This document shows, in pieces, positions 8,125 to 16,742 of a DNA stretch of 47,916 nucleotides. Every line of letters begins with the position of its first letter. Position 1 is the stretch's first letter. The position numbers were made by a program, and so were the translations under genes. The stretch is from Acidobacteriota bacterium. GTDB taxonomy: Bacteria > Acidobacteriota > Thermoanaerobaculia > Multivoradales > JBCCEF01. The notes under the pieces were generated by a model, which was not told where the DNA came from, did not search any database, and saw only the letters and a program-made list of their open reading frames with translations. Location: the NCBI GenBank assembly GCA_039030395.1, contig JBCCEF010000030.1:1-47916 (forward strand), in the 5' to 3' direction.

Positions 8125-9219
8125 TTACCTTTCCTGTCGCTGTACCCGAATCGGCAGGGTGGCGGCAAAGTGCGGCAGGAGCGATCGCTCGCCAAAGGGT
8201 CCCTCGCGGTCCTCGTCGACCAGTTCCGGCGCCTCGAGAAGCCACAGATAGCCGTTCGGTGCGTGCTGCTCGTCGACCTGCGCAAGCCACGGCTGCCCCT
8301 CGGAACTCTGGCCGGGCAGCGGAATCTGCACCCCGCGCAGGATCCGCTCCCCCACCCGCCGAGGAGACGCGAAGCGCTCCGACGGCGGGAGGGCCCGCAA
8401 CCGATCCTCCGCCTCGCCGAGGACGGCGCGCATGTCGAGAGGCGCCGCATCGCCGGCCCCCGCCGCCAGATCGTTAGGAATTCCCTTCCGCACCAGATCA
8501 TCCAGGCGCGCCCAGACGTAGGGCACCGTGTCGTAGGGATTGACCACCCGGTAGCTCGCCGCACCGATCGTTTCCTCGACCCAGTCTTCGAAGACCTGGT
8601 TGCCGATACTCGGTGCCCCGAAGGCCCAGGAGGTGATCTCGCGCTCTGGGTCCCCTTCGTGCCGGGCCCATTCGAGGTGCAACAGAATCGCCACCGCGCC
8701 GCTCAATCCATGGCCGGTCGCCACCCACGGAACGTCGCTCTGACGCTCCACGAATTCCATCAAGGCGCCGCGGCGGGGGTCCCGCATGGCTAAGAGTTGG
8801 TGCAACCCCTGCAGGGCGCCGCGCGACACCCGGGCGCCGGCCGGCCCGTGCGGGTAGGGCACCGTTTCGATCCACTCGCGGTCCGTCAGGTGAGCCAATA
8901 AGCTCCAGCGGGGGCTGCGCAGGGCAACCGCCAGGCCACCTTCTGCGTCGGTACCTTCATCGTCCTCCGGCCGGCGGCGGGCCGCATAGGCCATGATGCC
9001 GGCGGCGTTGTCCGGCGGTGGGTTTTCGCGCGACAAGCCCGGCCCCCACACCCGCTGCCAAACCCCACCGGTGGCGTAGGCCTTCCTTCCGAGCTGTTCG
9101 TCAACACCCTCCCGCACGAAATCCCGCGGCTCGCCGGGACGCACCGAGGCGATTCCTGCCAGAGTCAACACCTCGGCAGCACGGGCCTTCTCACCCGGCT
9201 TCCACTGCCCTGCAGCCAT
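8125..9219 (-). CDS. Lipase class 3-fold protein with altered nucleophile elbow
   Basis: A 364-residue cytoplasmic-looking protein with the class 3 lipase pattern: a strand then GHGLSGAVAILL (about residues 166-177), SWAFGAPSIGNQVF, RVVNPYDTVPYVW with the presumed catalytic Asp, and a C-terminal QHAPNGYLWLL that could supply the His. In the family the elbow is GHSLGGA; here the catalytic Ser position is Gly and the Gly two residues later is Ser. Either a shifted Ser acts or the protein is a pseudo-enzyme. The start at 9219 has GGGAGAAG just upstream; the frame extends further but those 80 residues look like non-coding DNA. It stands alone between the structured repeat and a small divergent gene. 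Confidence 0.8.
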   Translation of the reverse strand: MAAGQWKPGEKARAAEVLTLAGIASVRPGEPRDFVREGVDEQLGRKAYATGGVWQRVWGPGLSRENPPPDNAAGIMAYAARRRPEDDEGTDAEGGLAVALRSPRWSLLAHLTDREWIETVPYPHGPAGARVSRGALQGLHQLLAMRDPRRGALMEFVERQSDVPWVATGHGLSGAVAILLHLEWARHEGDPEREITSWAFGAPSIGNQVFEDWVEETIGAASYRVVNPYDTVPYVWARLDDLVRKGIPNDLAAGAGDAAPLDMRAVLGEAEDRLRALPPSERFASPRRVGERILRGVQIPLPGQSSEGQPWLAQVDEQHAPNGYLWLLEAPELVDEDREGPFGERSLLPHFAATLPIRVQRQER

Positions 9220-9369
9220 CGTCTTCTCCCAAAACCCCAACGTCCACACCAAAACAGACGGCCAGCAATAACCCAAAGATTCGAAAATATTAACGCATCC
9301 GAGGGAACAGGCAACCTTCCGTTGGAAAGTGCCGCGGCAAGAGGCAAACGTTTCAGATAGCGTGGAGCG

Positions 9370-9549
9370 ATGCTCGAACCGGTGACGGTCCAGTGCCCCT
9401 ACTGCTTTGAGACGGTCGAAATCCTCCTCGACCCGGAGAGTCGCGGCGAGATGGTCCACGATTGCGATGTGTGCTGCAATCCGTGGCTGCTGAGGGTGGC
9501 CGGCGACGGGACGGACGGCCTGTCGGTCACCGCCGACCGGGCACAGTAG
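9370..9549 (+). CDS. CPXCG-motif cysteine-rich small protein
   Basis: A 59-residue protein starting MLEPVTVQCPYC with GGAG a few bases upstream of ATG 9370. Two Cys pairs, CPYC near residue 9 and CDVCC near residue 32, make a probable zinc knuckle. The pattern (LxPVxVxCPYCGE ... HDCxVCCNPW) is that of the small CPXCG / cysteine-rich proteins found widely in bacteria with no assigned function. It ends 7 bp before the stop of the convergent methyltransferase gene. Confidence 0.85.
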   Translation: MLEPVTVQCPYCFETVEILLDPESRGEMVHDCDVCCNPWLLRVAGDGTDGLSVTADRAQ

Positions 9550-9556
9550 ACGCTCT

Positions 9557-10306
9557 CTAGAAGTCGAGGCGGCCGATCCGCACGTGGAGCGGCCAGCGGA
9601 TCGTCCGCGCCGCGTCCGGATCGCCCCAGGCGATTTCGAGGTCGCCGCGGATCCGGTCGAGAGGGTCGGTGCCCTCGGCAGTGCGGTAGCGAGTGGTGGC
9701 GGACCAGGTGCCGAGATAGCCGACGAGTTGCTCCAGGGTCCAGTTCTCGCTCATCTCGAAGTCCGGCACGTCCTCTTCGTCGAAGGGAAACGGCACCGTC
9801 CGATAGCCGGCCTCCAACAGGCGCCGCTCCGGCGGCCAGTAGGGGCCGACAACTTGGCTGTAGTAGCGGTTGACGACGGCGTTGATGCGCGGCTCGACCT
9901 GCAACATGTTGTAGCACCAGCAGGCCAGAGCGCCGCCCGGCGCCAGTACCCGCTGGACCTCACGATAGAAACCTTCGAGTTCCAGCCAGTGCAGGGCTTG
10001 GGCCACCGTCACCAGATCGACGGAGGAATCTTCCAGGCTGCGTTCGTCGGCAGCCACCGCCCGGTATTCGACCCTGGGGTGAGCGATAGCCTTGGCGATC
10101 TGACTGGCGGAGAGGTCCGTCGCCACCACCTGATCGAAGTGCTCCGCCAGCTCCACCGCCGCTTGGCCGTTGCCGGTAGCGCAGTCCCAGGCCAGGCGCC
10201 GCCGCGAACCTAGATCCGCCAGGTAACCAAAGAGCGCCGGCGGATAGCCCGGCCGATAGCGGGCATAGCCATCGGCCACAGCCGAGAAGTGATCCGATCG
10301 AGACAT
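9557..10306 (-). CDS. Class I SAM-dependent methyltransferase
   Basis: A 249-residue Rossmann-fold methyltransferase. It opens with HFSAVADGYARYRPGYPPALF, typical of the trans-aconitate methyltransferase-like group, then motif I WDCATGNGQAAVELA (about residues 40-54), the acidic end of strand 2 VVATDLSASQI, and motif IV VDLVTVAQALHWLE. The C-terminal ~100 residues, with the Trp-rich ENWTLEQLVGYLGTWSA cap, also fit that group. The substrate is unknown; small carboxylic acids are methylated by characterised relatives. It lies 15 bp downstream of argH on the same strand and may be read from the argGH transcript. Confidence 0.88.
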   Translation of the reverse strand: MSRSDHFSAVADGYARYRPGYPPALFGYLADLGSRRRLAWDCATGNGQAAVELAEHFDQVVATDLSASQIAKAIAHPRVEYRAVAADERSLEDSSVDLVTVAQALHWLELEGFYREVQRVLAPGGALACWCYNMLQVEPRINAVVNRYYSQVVGPYWPPERRLLEAGYRTVPFPFDEEDVPDFEMSENWTLEQLVGYLGTWSATTRYRTAEGTDPLDRIRGDLEIAWGDPDAARTIRWPLHVRIGRLDF

Positions 10307-10321
10307 TGTGAAAGTGGGATT

Positions 10322-11689
10322 CTACTCGCTTCCCACTTCGGCCGGTTCGGCGAGCAGCCTCCAGGCGCCGGCCACCCGCTCGCCGGTTTCCGCCAGCCAA
10401 CGTCGCGCCTGCTCCACCTGCCGGCGAACCGGCGCCGGATCGAGCGCCCCGGGTGCGCCGAGGTGGGTGCGCAGGCGCCAGCTCTCCGCCGGATCGCCAT
10501 CGACGGCGCCTTCCGGGTCCTGGGCGACCGCCTGGTAGGCGCTGCGGAAGGGTTCGCCGCGGCCGACTCGCCGGAACACCTCGTCCGTTGCGCCGATGGA
10601 GCGTTGGAAGGCGGCGCGGCAGCGCTCTTCGTCGACGGTCAACGTTTCGAGTACCGGCAACATCGCGGCCAACAGATCGCCCGCCCCCACCATCCCTTCC
10701 AGGAAAGGCTCCTTGGTGAGCTGCAGGTCTCGGTGGTAGCCGGACACCAGCGGCCCGACGACGGCGGCGACCTCCGCCTGCCGTGCCCGCAGCCGAGCGG
10801 AGCCGGCCCGCACCAACTCCAGCACGTCCGGATTGCGCTTCTGCGGCATGATGCTGGAGCCGGTGGTGACGCTTTCATCGAGGCGCAGGTAGCGCAACTC
10901 GTCGCTGGCGAACCAGATCAGATCCGCCGCCAGGCGCCCCAAGTCGAGCACCGGTCCGAGGATCGCCCCGAGCACCAGAAACTCCGTCTTGCCGCGCTCG
11001 TTCTGCACCGCCAGGGTATTGCCCTGCACTTCACCGAAGGCCAGGCGGCGCGCCACGTCTTCGCGCGCCAGGGGCAAGGGCACGCCGTAGCCGGCGGCGC
11101 TGCCGAGGGGTGAACGGTCGAGGTGTTCGAAGGCAGTGCGGAGCCACGGCACCGCCGCCGCCAACCCTTCCGCGTGGGCGACAAAGAGGAACCCCAGGGT
11201 CGAGGGCACTGCTTGCCGGGCGTGGGTGTAGCCCGGAACGGAAACCTCGCGGTGGCGCTCCGCCAACGCCACCAGGCGGTCGGTCAGGGTGAGGAGGGTG
11301 TCCATCTGATCAAGGAGCGCCTCACGCCCGAACAGCCGGGTGGCGGCGATCACTTGATCGTTGCGACTGCGGCCGGTGTGGATGCGCTTGCCGGCATCCC
11401 CCAGACGTGCGACCAGGCGGTTTTCGATCGCCGTGTGGCCGTCCTCTTCGTCGCCGGTGATCGCGAAGCGGCCGGCCCGGACGTCGTCGGCGATGGCCGC
11501 CAGTTCCCGGCGCAAGGCCTGGAAATCGCCCTCCGAGAGCAGCCCGATGGAGACGAGGCCAGCCGCATGGGCGGCACTCGCCAGGGCATCGTAGGGCACC
11601 AGGCGGAGGTCGAGTTCCGGATCGCGGCCGACGGTGAAGCGGTGGATCCGCTCGTCGATCCGCTGACCGCGGTCCCACAGCCGGGTCAT
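10322..11689 (-). CDS. argH: Argininosuccinate lyase
   Basis: Catalyses the last step of arginine synthesis, splitting argininosuccinate into arginine and fumarate. The 455-residue length is normal. The fumarase-superfamily signature [12 protein letters not shown] (about residues 278-289, mobile loop with the catalytic Ser) is intact, as are HTGRSRNDQ (about 85-93) and EDGHTAIE with the TxxH region near 185-190. Its start overlaps the argG stop by 4 bp (ATGA), so the two enzymes of citrulline-to-arginine conversion are translationally coupled. Other arg genes are not in the window, apart from the ornithine aminotransferase 11 kb away. Confidence 0.97.
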   Translation of the reverse strand: MTRLWDRGQRIDERIHRFTVGRDPELDLRLVPYDALASAAHAAGLVSIGLLSEGDFQALRRELAAIADDVRAGRFAITGDEEDGHTAIENRLVARLGDAGKRIHTGRSRNDQVIAATRLFGREALLDQMDTLLTLTDRLVALAERHREVSVPGYTHARQAVPSTLGFLFVAHAEGLAAAVPWLRTAFEHLDRSPLGSAAGYGVPLPLAREDVARRLAFGEVQGNTLAVQNERGKTEFLVLGAILGPVLDLGRLAADLIWFASDELRYLRLDESVTTGSSIMPQKRNPDVLELVRAGSARLRARQAEVAAVVGPLVSGYHRDLQLTKEPFLEGMVGAGDLLAAMLPVLETLTVDEERCRAAFQRSIGATDEVFRRVGRGEPFRSAYQAVAQDPEGAVDGDPAESWRLRTHLGAPGALDPAPVRRQVEQARRWLAETGERVAGAWRLLAEPAEVGSE

Positions 11690-12921
11690 CGCTGCTTCGC
11701 CCCGCCGATGATCACCTTGTGGGCGCCCAAGCGCAGAGCGTTGATGCGGATGAAGCCGCGGGCATCCTTCTGGTCGTAGCCGCCCTCGACGTCCATCGAC
11801 GACAGCTCCTGATCGTAGAGGGAGCTGGGAGACTCCCGGCCGCGGACATGCACCGCACCCTTGAAGAGATCGAGCCGCACGGTACCGTCGATCAGCTTTT
11901 CCGCCTGGGCGAAAGCGGCGCGCACGAAGTCCATCTCCGGCGAAAACCAGAAGCCGTTGTAGATCAGCTCCGAGAACTTCGGCGACAGGGAGTCGCGCAG
12001 GCGCAGCACTTCGCGGTCCATGGCAATGCCTTCGAGGTCGCGCAAGGCGTGGTGCAGTACGGTGCCCGCCGGGGTTTCGTAGACGCCGCGCGACTTGATA
12101 CCGACGAAGCGGTTCTCGACCATGTCCACTCGTCCGACGGCGTGCTCACCGGCGAGATCGTTCAACGATAGATACAGCTCCAGCGGCTCGCTCCAGGACT
12201 CGCCGGAATCCCGATCCGTCACCCGTACCGGTGTGGCGTCTTTGAATTCCACCTCCAGCCGCGCCGCAAGATCCGGCGCCGCCACCGGCGAGCGGGTCAG
12301 CCGGAAGATGTCCTCCGGCGGCGTGAAGGCCGGATCTTCTAAGTCTCCGGCCTCGTAGCTCTTGTGCATCAGGTTCTCATCGGAGCTGTAGGGCTTGGAG
12401 GCCGTGGCCTCGACCGGAATGCCGCGCTCGGCGGCAAAGTCGAGGAGATCCTTGCGACCCTTGAAGCGCTCCAGGAAGCCTTCTTCCTTCCACGGAGCGA
12501 TGATCTCGAGATCCGGAGCCAGAGCGGCGAAGGCCAGCTCGAAGCGCACCTGATCGTTCCCCTTGCCGGTGGCCCCGTGAGCGATCGCCGTCGCTCCTTC
12601 GGCGCGCGCGATCTCGACGTGGCGCTGGGCGATCAGCGGCCGGGCGAGGGCGGTGCCGAGCAGATAGCGGTTCTCGTAGATGGCGTTGCCGGCAATCGCC
12701 GGGAAAATGAAGTCCGTGACGAATTCGCGACGCAGATCCTCCACGAAGACCTTCGAGGCGCCGGTGGCCAGGGCGCGTCGCTCGACGTCGTCAAAATCTT
12801 CCTGCTGGCCGACGTCGGCCACGTAGGCGATCACCTCGTAGCCGCGTTCCTGCAGAACCTTCAGAATGCAAGCGGTATCCAAGCCGCCGCTGTAGGCCAG
12901 TACCACCTTCTGTTGCGCCAT
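11686..12921 (-). CDS. argG: Argininosuccinate synthase
   Basis: ATP-dependent ligation of citrulline and aspartate. The 411-residue product begins [20 protein letters not shown], with the P-loop-like [11 protein letters not shown]-pyrophosphatase motif at the N-terminus, and later shows [12 protein letters not shown], a citrulline/aspartate-binding element, and the [16 protein letters not shown] block. An in-frame upstream ATG would add 22 residues that do not align; the start at 12921 has GGGGAG upstream at good spacing. It is first gene of the leftward argG-argH unit and reads away from a terminator that ends the neighbouring operon. Confidence 0.97.
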   Translation of the reverse strand: MAQQKVVLAYSGGLDTACILKVLQERGYEVIAYVADVGQQEDFDDVERRALATGASKVFVEDLRREFVTDFIFPAIAGNAIYENRYLLGTALARPLIAQRHVEIARAEGATAIAHGATGKGNDQVRFELAFAALAPDLEIIAPWKEEGFLERFKGRKDLLDFAAERGIPVEATASKPYSSDENLMHKSYEAGDLEDPAFTPPEDIFRLTRSPVAAPDLAARLEVEFKDATPVRVTDRDSGESWSEPLELYLSLNDLAGEHAVGRVDMVENRFVGIKSRGVYETPAGTVLHHALRDLEGIAMDREVLRLRDSLSPKFSELIYNGFWFSPEMDFVRAAFAQAEKLIDGTVRLDLFKGAVHVRGRESPSSLYDQELSSMDVEGGYDQKDARGFIRINALRLGAHKVIIGGAKQR

Positions 12922-12989
12922 CGAGAGACTCCCCGGGGGTGAAGAAATGAGCGCCGATCCTAGCAGTCCAAAGTGAACAGGAAGCAACG

Positions 12990-13017
12990 AAAAAACCGCC
13001 GCCCGAAGGCGGCGGTT
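12990..13017 (-). terminator. Rho-independent terminator of the four-repeat protein gene
   Basis: A perfect 10-bp stem (12994-13003 with 13008-13017) with a 4-nt loop, read leftward as a TTCG tetraloop, followed on the minus strand by a run of six T. It stands 28 bp after the stop of the minus-strand gene at 13045 and before argG, so it insulates argGH from read-through. Confidence 0.93.
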
Positions 13018-13044
13018 CGGTCGGTCACGAGTCGGCGCCGGTCG

Positions 13045-14790
13045 CTACCCAGAGCCACCTACGGTCATCAAGACTCCCCAGGCATCGGGCCGGCTAGGAG
13101 GCGCCTGATTCCAGTCGCCGAAGGCATGGCTGCCGTCGGTCTTGTAGTGCACCGTGTAGCGACCCACCGGCAGGGTGACACTGCCGCGAAACATTCGGTT
13201 CTTCGAAGCGCCGCCGGCCGGCTCCGTGTCGTCGTAATCCATCTCCCACACCCGCTCGCCCGCCGGCCGGGTCTCGATCCAGGCGTAGTCGTACATCCTC
13301 CCGGAGCGGCCCTCGCCGATCACCACCAAATGCAGCCGCGTCTCCTGCTCCAGGGCAAAGTCTTTGGAGGAATGGGCGCGGCTTCCCACCCGCTGGATCT
13401 GGGCCACCACCCCTTCACCGCCCTCCACCTGCCGCTGCCGGCGAAAGACGCCGCGGTCGAAACCTTCGTCCGGCGCCAGCAGGGTCAAGCCCCAGCGCTC
13501 CGGATTCGGCGGCGGTCCGGCGTTCCAGCTCCCCATCGAGTGGGAACCGTCGGTGGTGAAGTAAGCCGTGTAGCGACCCGCCGGGAGCGCCAGCACCTCG
13601 TCCGAGCGGCGGTTCTTGGCAGCGCCGCCGGCGGCGACGGTGGTCTCGAAGCGCTGTTCCCACACCCGTTCGCCGGTCACCTGATCGATCATCCAGCCGT
13701 AGTCGTACATCTGGCCGGAGACCCCTTCGCCCACCGCCTGCACCCGCAGGGACGCACCGCGGCTGAGAACAAAGGACAGGTCCCGCGTTTCGCTCGTCGC
13801 GTCGCCGGGAAGGCGGGCCAGCGTACGTTCCTCGAACAGCGAGGCGGGATCGAACTCGGTGATCTTGGCGCGGTCCTCGGGCGAGTCCGCGGCGAGGACC
13901 AGACCCCAGCCGGTCGGATCCCACGGCGGCGGCGCGTTCCAGGCGTCCGTCGCATGGCTGTCGTCGCTGACGAAGGCGGCGATGTAGCGGCCCGCCGGAA
14001 GGTCCACTGAGCCGTCGAAACGGCGATTCTTGTCGGCACCTCCGCCTTGCCTGGAGGCCGCCCGATCGAGCATCCAGTACACCTCGCCGGAATCCGCGTC
14101 GGCCACCCAGCCGAAGTCGTAGAGACCGCGATCGGTCACTTCGCCGATCGCTTGGAGGCGCAGAGTCACGGGCTCCGAAACCTCGAGGCCGCGACGCCTG
14201 TGCTGTTTGTCCTCCACGCCGGTGAAGTCGACCACCCTCGAGGCACGGCGCTCTTCGGCCCAGCGCTCCCGCTCGACGGCGGAAAGGGACTCTCCGGGAC
14301 CGGTCAGCCGCACATCGATCACCTCGACGGCCTTTTCGTGGGCCTCCAAACCGAACATCCAGCGCGCCGCCTGATCGACCCAGGAGTCGGAGTTCGGGTT
14401 GTCCCAGTTGCGCTCCGCAACGGTCGCCACCCAGATTTCGTAACGCCCGGCCTGGAGGGTGATGTCCTCCGTCACCTCGAATCGGTTGCGGCTGGTGTCG
14501 TCGGCGTCCTCCTGGCGCAACACCCATACCGGTTGGCGGGTCTCGGCATCGAGGATCCAGGCGGCCGCCGCCTCGCCGAAGCGGATAGACTTCGCCGGCA
14601 TCACCGCCTCGATTCGCACCTCGCCGACCGTCGAAAGACGGAACCCTTCGGAGGCGGTGGCACCGGCTTCGAGATTCCGCAGCCGGGCCAACTCTTCCGC
14701 CGCCGCGGCACCGGCCATCCAGCATCCGATGCCGGCGATGGTGAACACCCACAGGGCCTTGCCGACCCGAGAATTCCCCTTGGTCTTCAT
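13045..14790 (-). CDS. Secreted protein of four tandem beta-rich repeats
   Basis: A 581-residue exported protein with a signal peptide (KALWVFTIAG...AGAAAAEE). It has four repeats: a degenerate one (about residues 50-140) and three clear ones (about 205-310, 330-435, 465-580). The clear copies share GxxYDYGW, GExVWE or GEVYW, AGGAxKNR, LPAGRYT, TDGSHAxGxWN and PxxWG, with the acidic-His TDGSH segment and Trp residues strongly kept. The pattern suggests a beta-sandwich module, perhaps binding a ligand or cell-wall partner; I do not recognise a named family. The start at 14790 has GAGGAG upstream, and a terminator follows. It is divergent from an ABC exporter operon. Confidence 0.8.
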   Translation of the reverse strand: MKTKGNSRVGKALWVFTIAGIGCWMAGAAAAEELARLRNLEAGATASEGFRLSTVGEVRIEAVMPAKSIRFGEAAAAWILDAETRQPVWVLRQEDADDTSRNRFEVTEDITLQAGRYEIWVATVAERNWDNPNSDSWVDQAARWMFGLEAHEKAVEVIDVRLTGPGESLSAVERERWAEERRASRVVDFTGVEDKQHRRRGLEVSEPVTLRLQAIGEVTDRGLYDFGWVADADSGEVYWMLDRAASRQGGGADKNRRFDGSVDLPAGRYIAAFVSDDSHATDAWNAPPPWDPTGWGLVLAADSPEDRAKITEFDPASLFEERTLARLPGDATSETRDLSFVLSRGASLRVQAVGEGVSGQMYDYGWMIDQVTGERVWEQRFETTVAAGGAAKNRRSDEVLALPAGRYTAYFTTDGSHSMGSWNAGPPPNPERWGLTLLAPDEGFDRGVFRRQRQVEGGEGVVAQIQRVGSRAHSSKDFALEQETRLHLVVIGEGRSGRMYDYAWIETRPAGERVWEMDYDDTEPAGGASKNRMFRGSVTLPVGRYTVHYKTDGSHAFGDWNQAPPSRPDAWGVLMTVGGSG

Positions 14791-14995
14791 GACACTCCTC
14801 ATCGGTAATGGTGGTCTTCGCGCATCTGAGACGAGGTTTTCCCCCGATCGGACTGCCCTACGAGTCTGGAGCCACCGAAGTTTCACCGCTCGCCCGGACG
14901 CCCCGCGGCGCCCCTGCCGCGGATGACATTTGTCACGACCGATCGGTGACAGACCTCACTGGCGAAAGCGGCCCACCGGGGCGCAAGATTCGTTC

Positions 14996-15973
14996 ATGAT
15001 GAGAAAAAAACCGGACGGAACGAGACTCGCACCGGCGACCGCCGGACCCCCAGCCCACCCGATCGTCGAAGCGCGGCAGGCGACCAAGCGCTACGGCGAC
15101 GTGACCGCCGTCGACGCCGTGGACTTCTGCGCCCAATCGGGCGAAATCGTCGCCCTCCTCGGCCCCAACGGCGCCGGCAAGACGACTCTGGTGAGCCTAC
15201 TCCTCGGCCTCGACCGGCCGGACGGCGGCACCGCCCGGCTGTTCGGCCTGGAGCCGGCGTCCCGCGCCGCCCGCCAGCGCACCGGCGCGATGCTTCAGAT
15301 TTCCGGGTTGCCGGAGACGCTGCGGGTGGCGGAACACATCCATCTCTTTTCAAGCTACTACGAGCGGCCCCTGAGCCTCGACGAGACCCTCCACCTCGCC
15401 GGTCTCGAAGCCCTCCGCGATCGGCCCTTCGCGCGGCTGTCCGGCGGCGAGAAACAGCGGCTGATGTTCGCCCTGGCGATCTGCGGCGACCCGGAACTGC
15501 TCTTCCTCGACGAACCCACCACCGGCCTCGATGTCGAGTCCCGGCGCGGTCTGTGGCGGCGCATCCGGCACCTCGCGGAGCAGGGCCGCACCGTCGTCTT
15601 GACGACCCACTACCTGGAGGAGGCGGATGCCCTGGCGGACCGCGTGCTGGTGCTCGATGGCGGCCGCTTTATCGCCGATGGCACCTCCGACGAGATCAAG
15701 GCGCGGGTCGGGGTGAAGACCATCCGCTGCCGGACCGCCCTGCCGGAGGAGGCGCTGGCGGCGCTGCCGGGAGTGCAGTCCGTCCGGCTCCGAAAAGAAG
15801 CAGGCGACGGACGAGTAGAGCTGATCTCGAGCAGCGCCGAGGAAACCGTGCGGCAGCTCCTCGAACGAGACCCGCCGATGGCCGACCTGGAGATCCAGGG
15901 AGCCGCCCTGGAAGACGCTTTCCTCGCCCTGGTCGACGCCCAGCGGGCGGACACCGAAAGGAGTGCCGCATGA
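14996..15973 (+). CDS. ABC exporter ATP-binding subunit
   Basis: A 325-residue ATPase of the DrrA/NatA-like class. Walker A GPNGAGKT (about residue 60), signature LSGGEKQR, Walker B ELLFLDEPTTGLD and the TTHYLEEAD switch region are all intact. The last ~80 residues form the extra C-terminal domain typical of this class. Two consecutive ATG codons (14996, 14999) begin the gene; a TTG 66 bp upstream is unlikely. It overlaps the permease gene by ATGA. With the downstream sensor kinase and response regulator it resembles multidrug or lipid-stress exporters controlled by DesK/LiaS-type systems. The substrate is unknown. Confidence 0.93.
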   Translation: MMRKKPDGTRLAPATAGPPAHPIVEARQATKRYGDVTAVDAVDFCAQSGEIVALLGPNGAGKTTLVSLLLGLDRPDGGTARLFGLEPASRAARQRTGAMLQISGLPETLRVAEHIHLFSSYYERPLSLDETLHLAGLEALRDRPFARLSGGEKQRLMFALAICGDPELLFLDEPTTGLDVESRRGLWRRIRHLAEQGRTVVLTTHYLEEADALADRVLVLDGGRFIADGTSDEIKARVGVKTIRCRTALPEEALAALPGVQSVRLRKEAGDGRVELISSSAEETVRQLLERDPPMADLEIQGAALEDAFLALVDAQRADTERSAA

Positions 15974-16719
15974 GCGTTCAAACCTTCGCCCTCGAAACGC
16001 GCTACGAACTGCTGAAGACCTTCCGCATGCCGGCCTTCGTGCTGCCGACCTTGGCCTTCCCCTGGATGTTCTACATCCTCTTCGGCCTGGCCTTCAAGGC
16101 ACCCGGCGCTGCCCTGTCGATGCCCACCTATCTGCTTGCCACCTACGGGGTTTTCGGGGTGATGGGCGTGGCCCTGTTTGGCTTTGGCGTCACCACCGCT
16201 ACGGAGCGCGGCCAGGGATGGCTGCGGCTCAAGCGAGCGAGCCCCATGCCGCCGGCCGCCAGCACCTTCGCCAAGACGGTTATGGCGACGGTCTTCGGCA
16301 CCCTGGTCTACCTGGGCCTAGCGCTGCTCGCCGCCGGGGGCGGGGACGTTTCCTTGGGCGCCGGCAACTGGCTTCTCCTGGGCGGGGTGTTGATCGGCGC
16401 GATGCTGCCCTTTGTCGCCCTGGGGCTGACCTTCGGCTACCTGTGCGGTCCGCACGCGGCGCCGGCGGTGATCAACCTGATCTACCTGCCGATGGCGTTT
16501 CTTTCCGGCCTGTGGATGCCAATCAAAATCCTGCCGGGGTTCATCCAGAAGATCGCTACGTTTCTTCCGTCGTACTATGCGGCTCAACTCGCCCTTGGCG
16601 TTGTCGGAATGCCGATGCGGGAAACGGCGGTCCGCTCTGTGCTCGCCCTCGCCGCCTTTGCGGCGGTGTTCCTGACCACCGCTTGGCTCGCCCAGCGGCG
16701 GGACCGGAGCCGATCTTGA
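15970..16719 (+). CDS. ABC-2 type exporter permease subunit
   Basis: A 249-residue membrane protein with about six transmembrane helices, fitting the ABC-2 permease fold: a short cytoplasmic start, then TMs near residues 20-45, 55-75, 105-125, 135-160, 165-190 and 220-240, with the conserved MAFLSGLWMPIKILPGF segment before the fifth loop. It overlaps the ATPase stop codon by 4 bp, so the pair is coupled and would assemble as a dimeric exporter in the inner membrane. It is followed 23 bp later by the amidohydrolase gene. Confidence 0.92.
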   Translation: MSVQTFALETRYELLKTFRMPAFVLPTLAFPWMFYILFGLAFKAPGAALSMPTYLLATYGVFGVMGVALFGFGVTTATERGQGWLRLKRASPMPPAASTFAKTVMATVFGTLVYLGLALLAAGGGDVSLGAGNWLLLGGVLIGAMLPFVALGLTFGYLCGPHAAPAVINLIYLPMAFLSGLWMPIKILPGFIQKIATFLPSYYAAQLALGVVGMPMRETAVRSVLALAAFAAVFLTTAWLAQRRDRSRS

Positions 16720-16742
16720 GCCCTTTGAGGAGAAGAACGACC

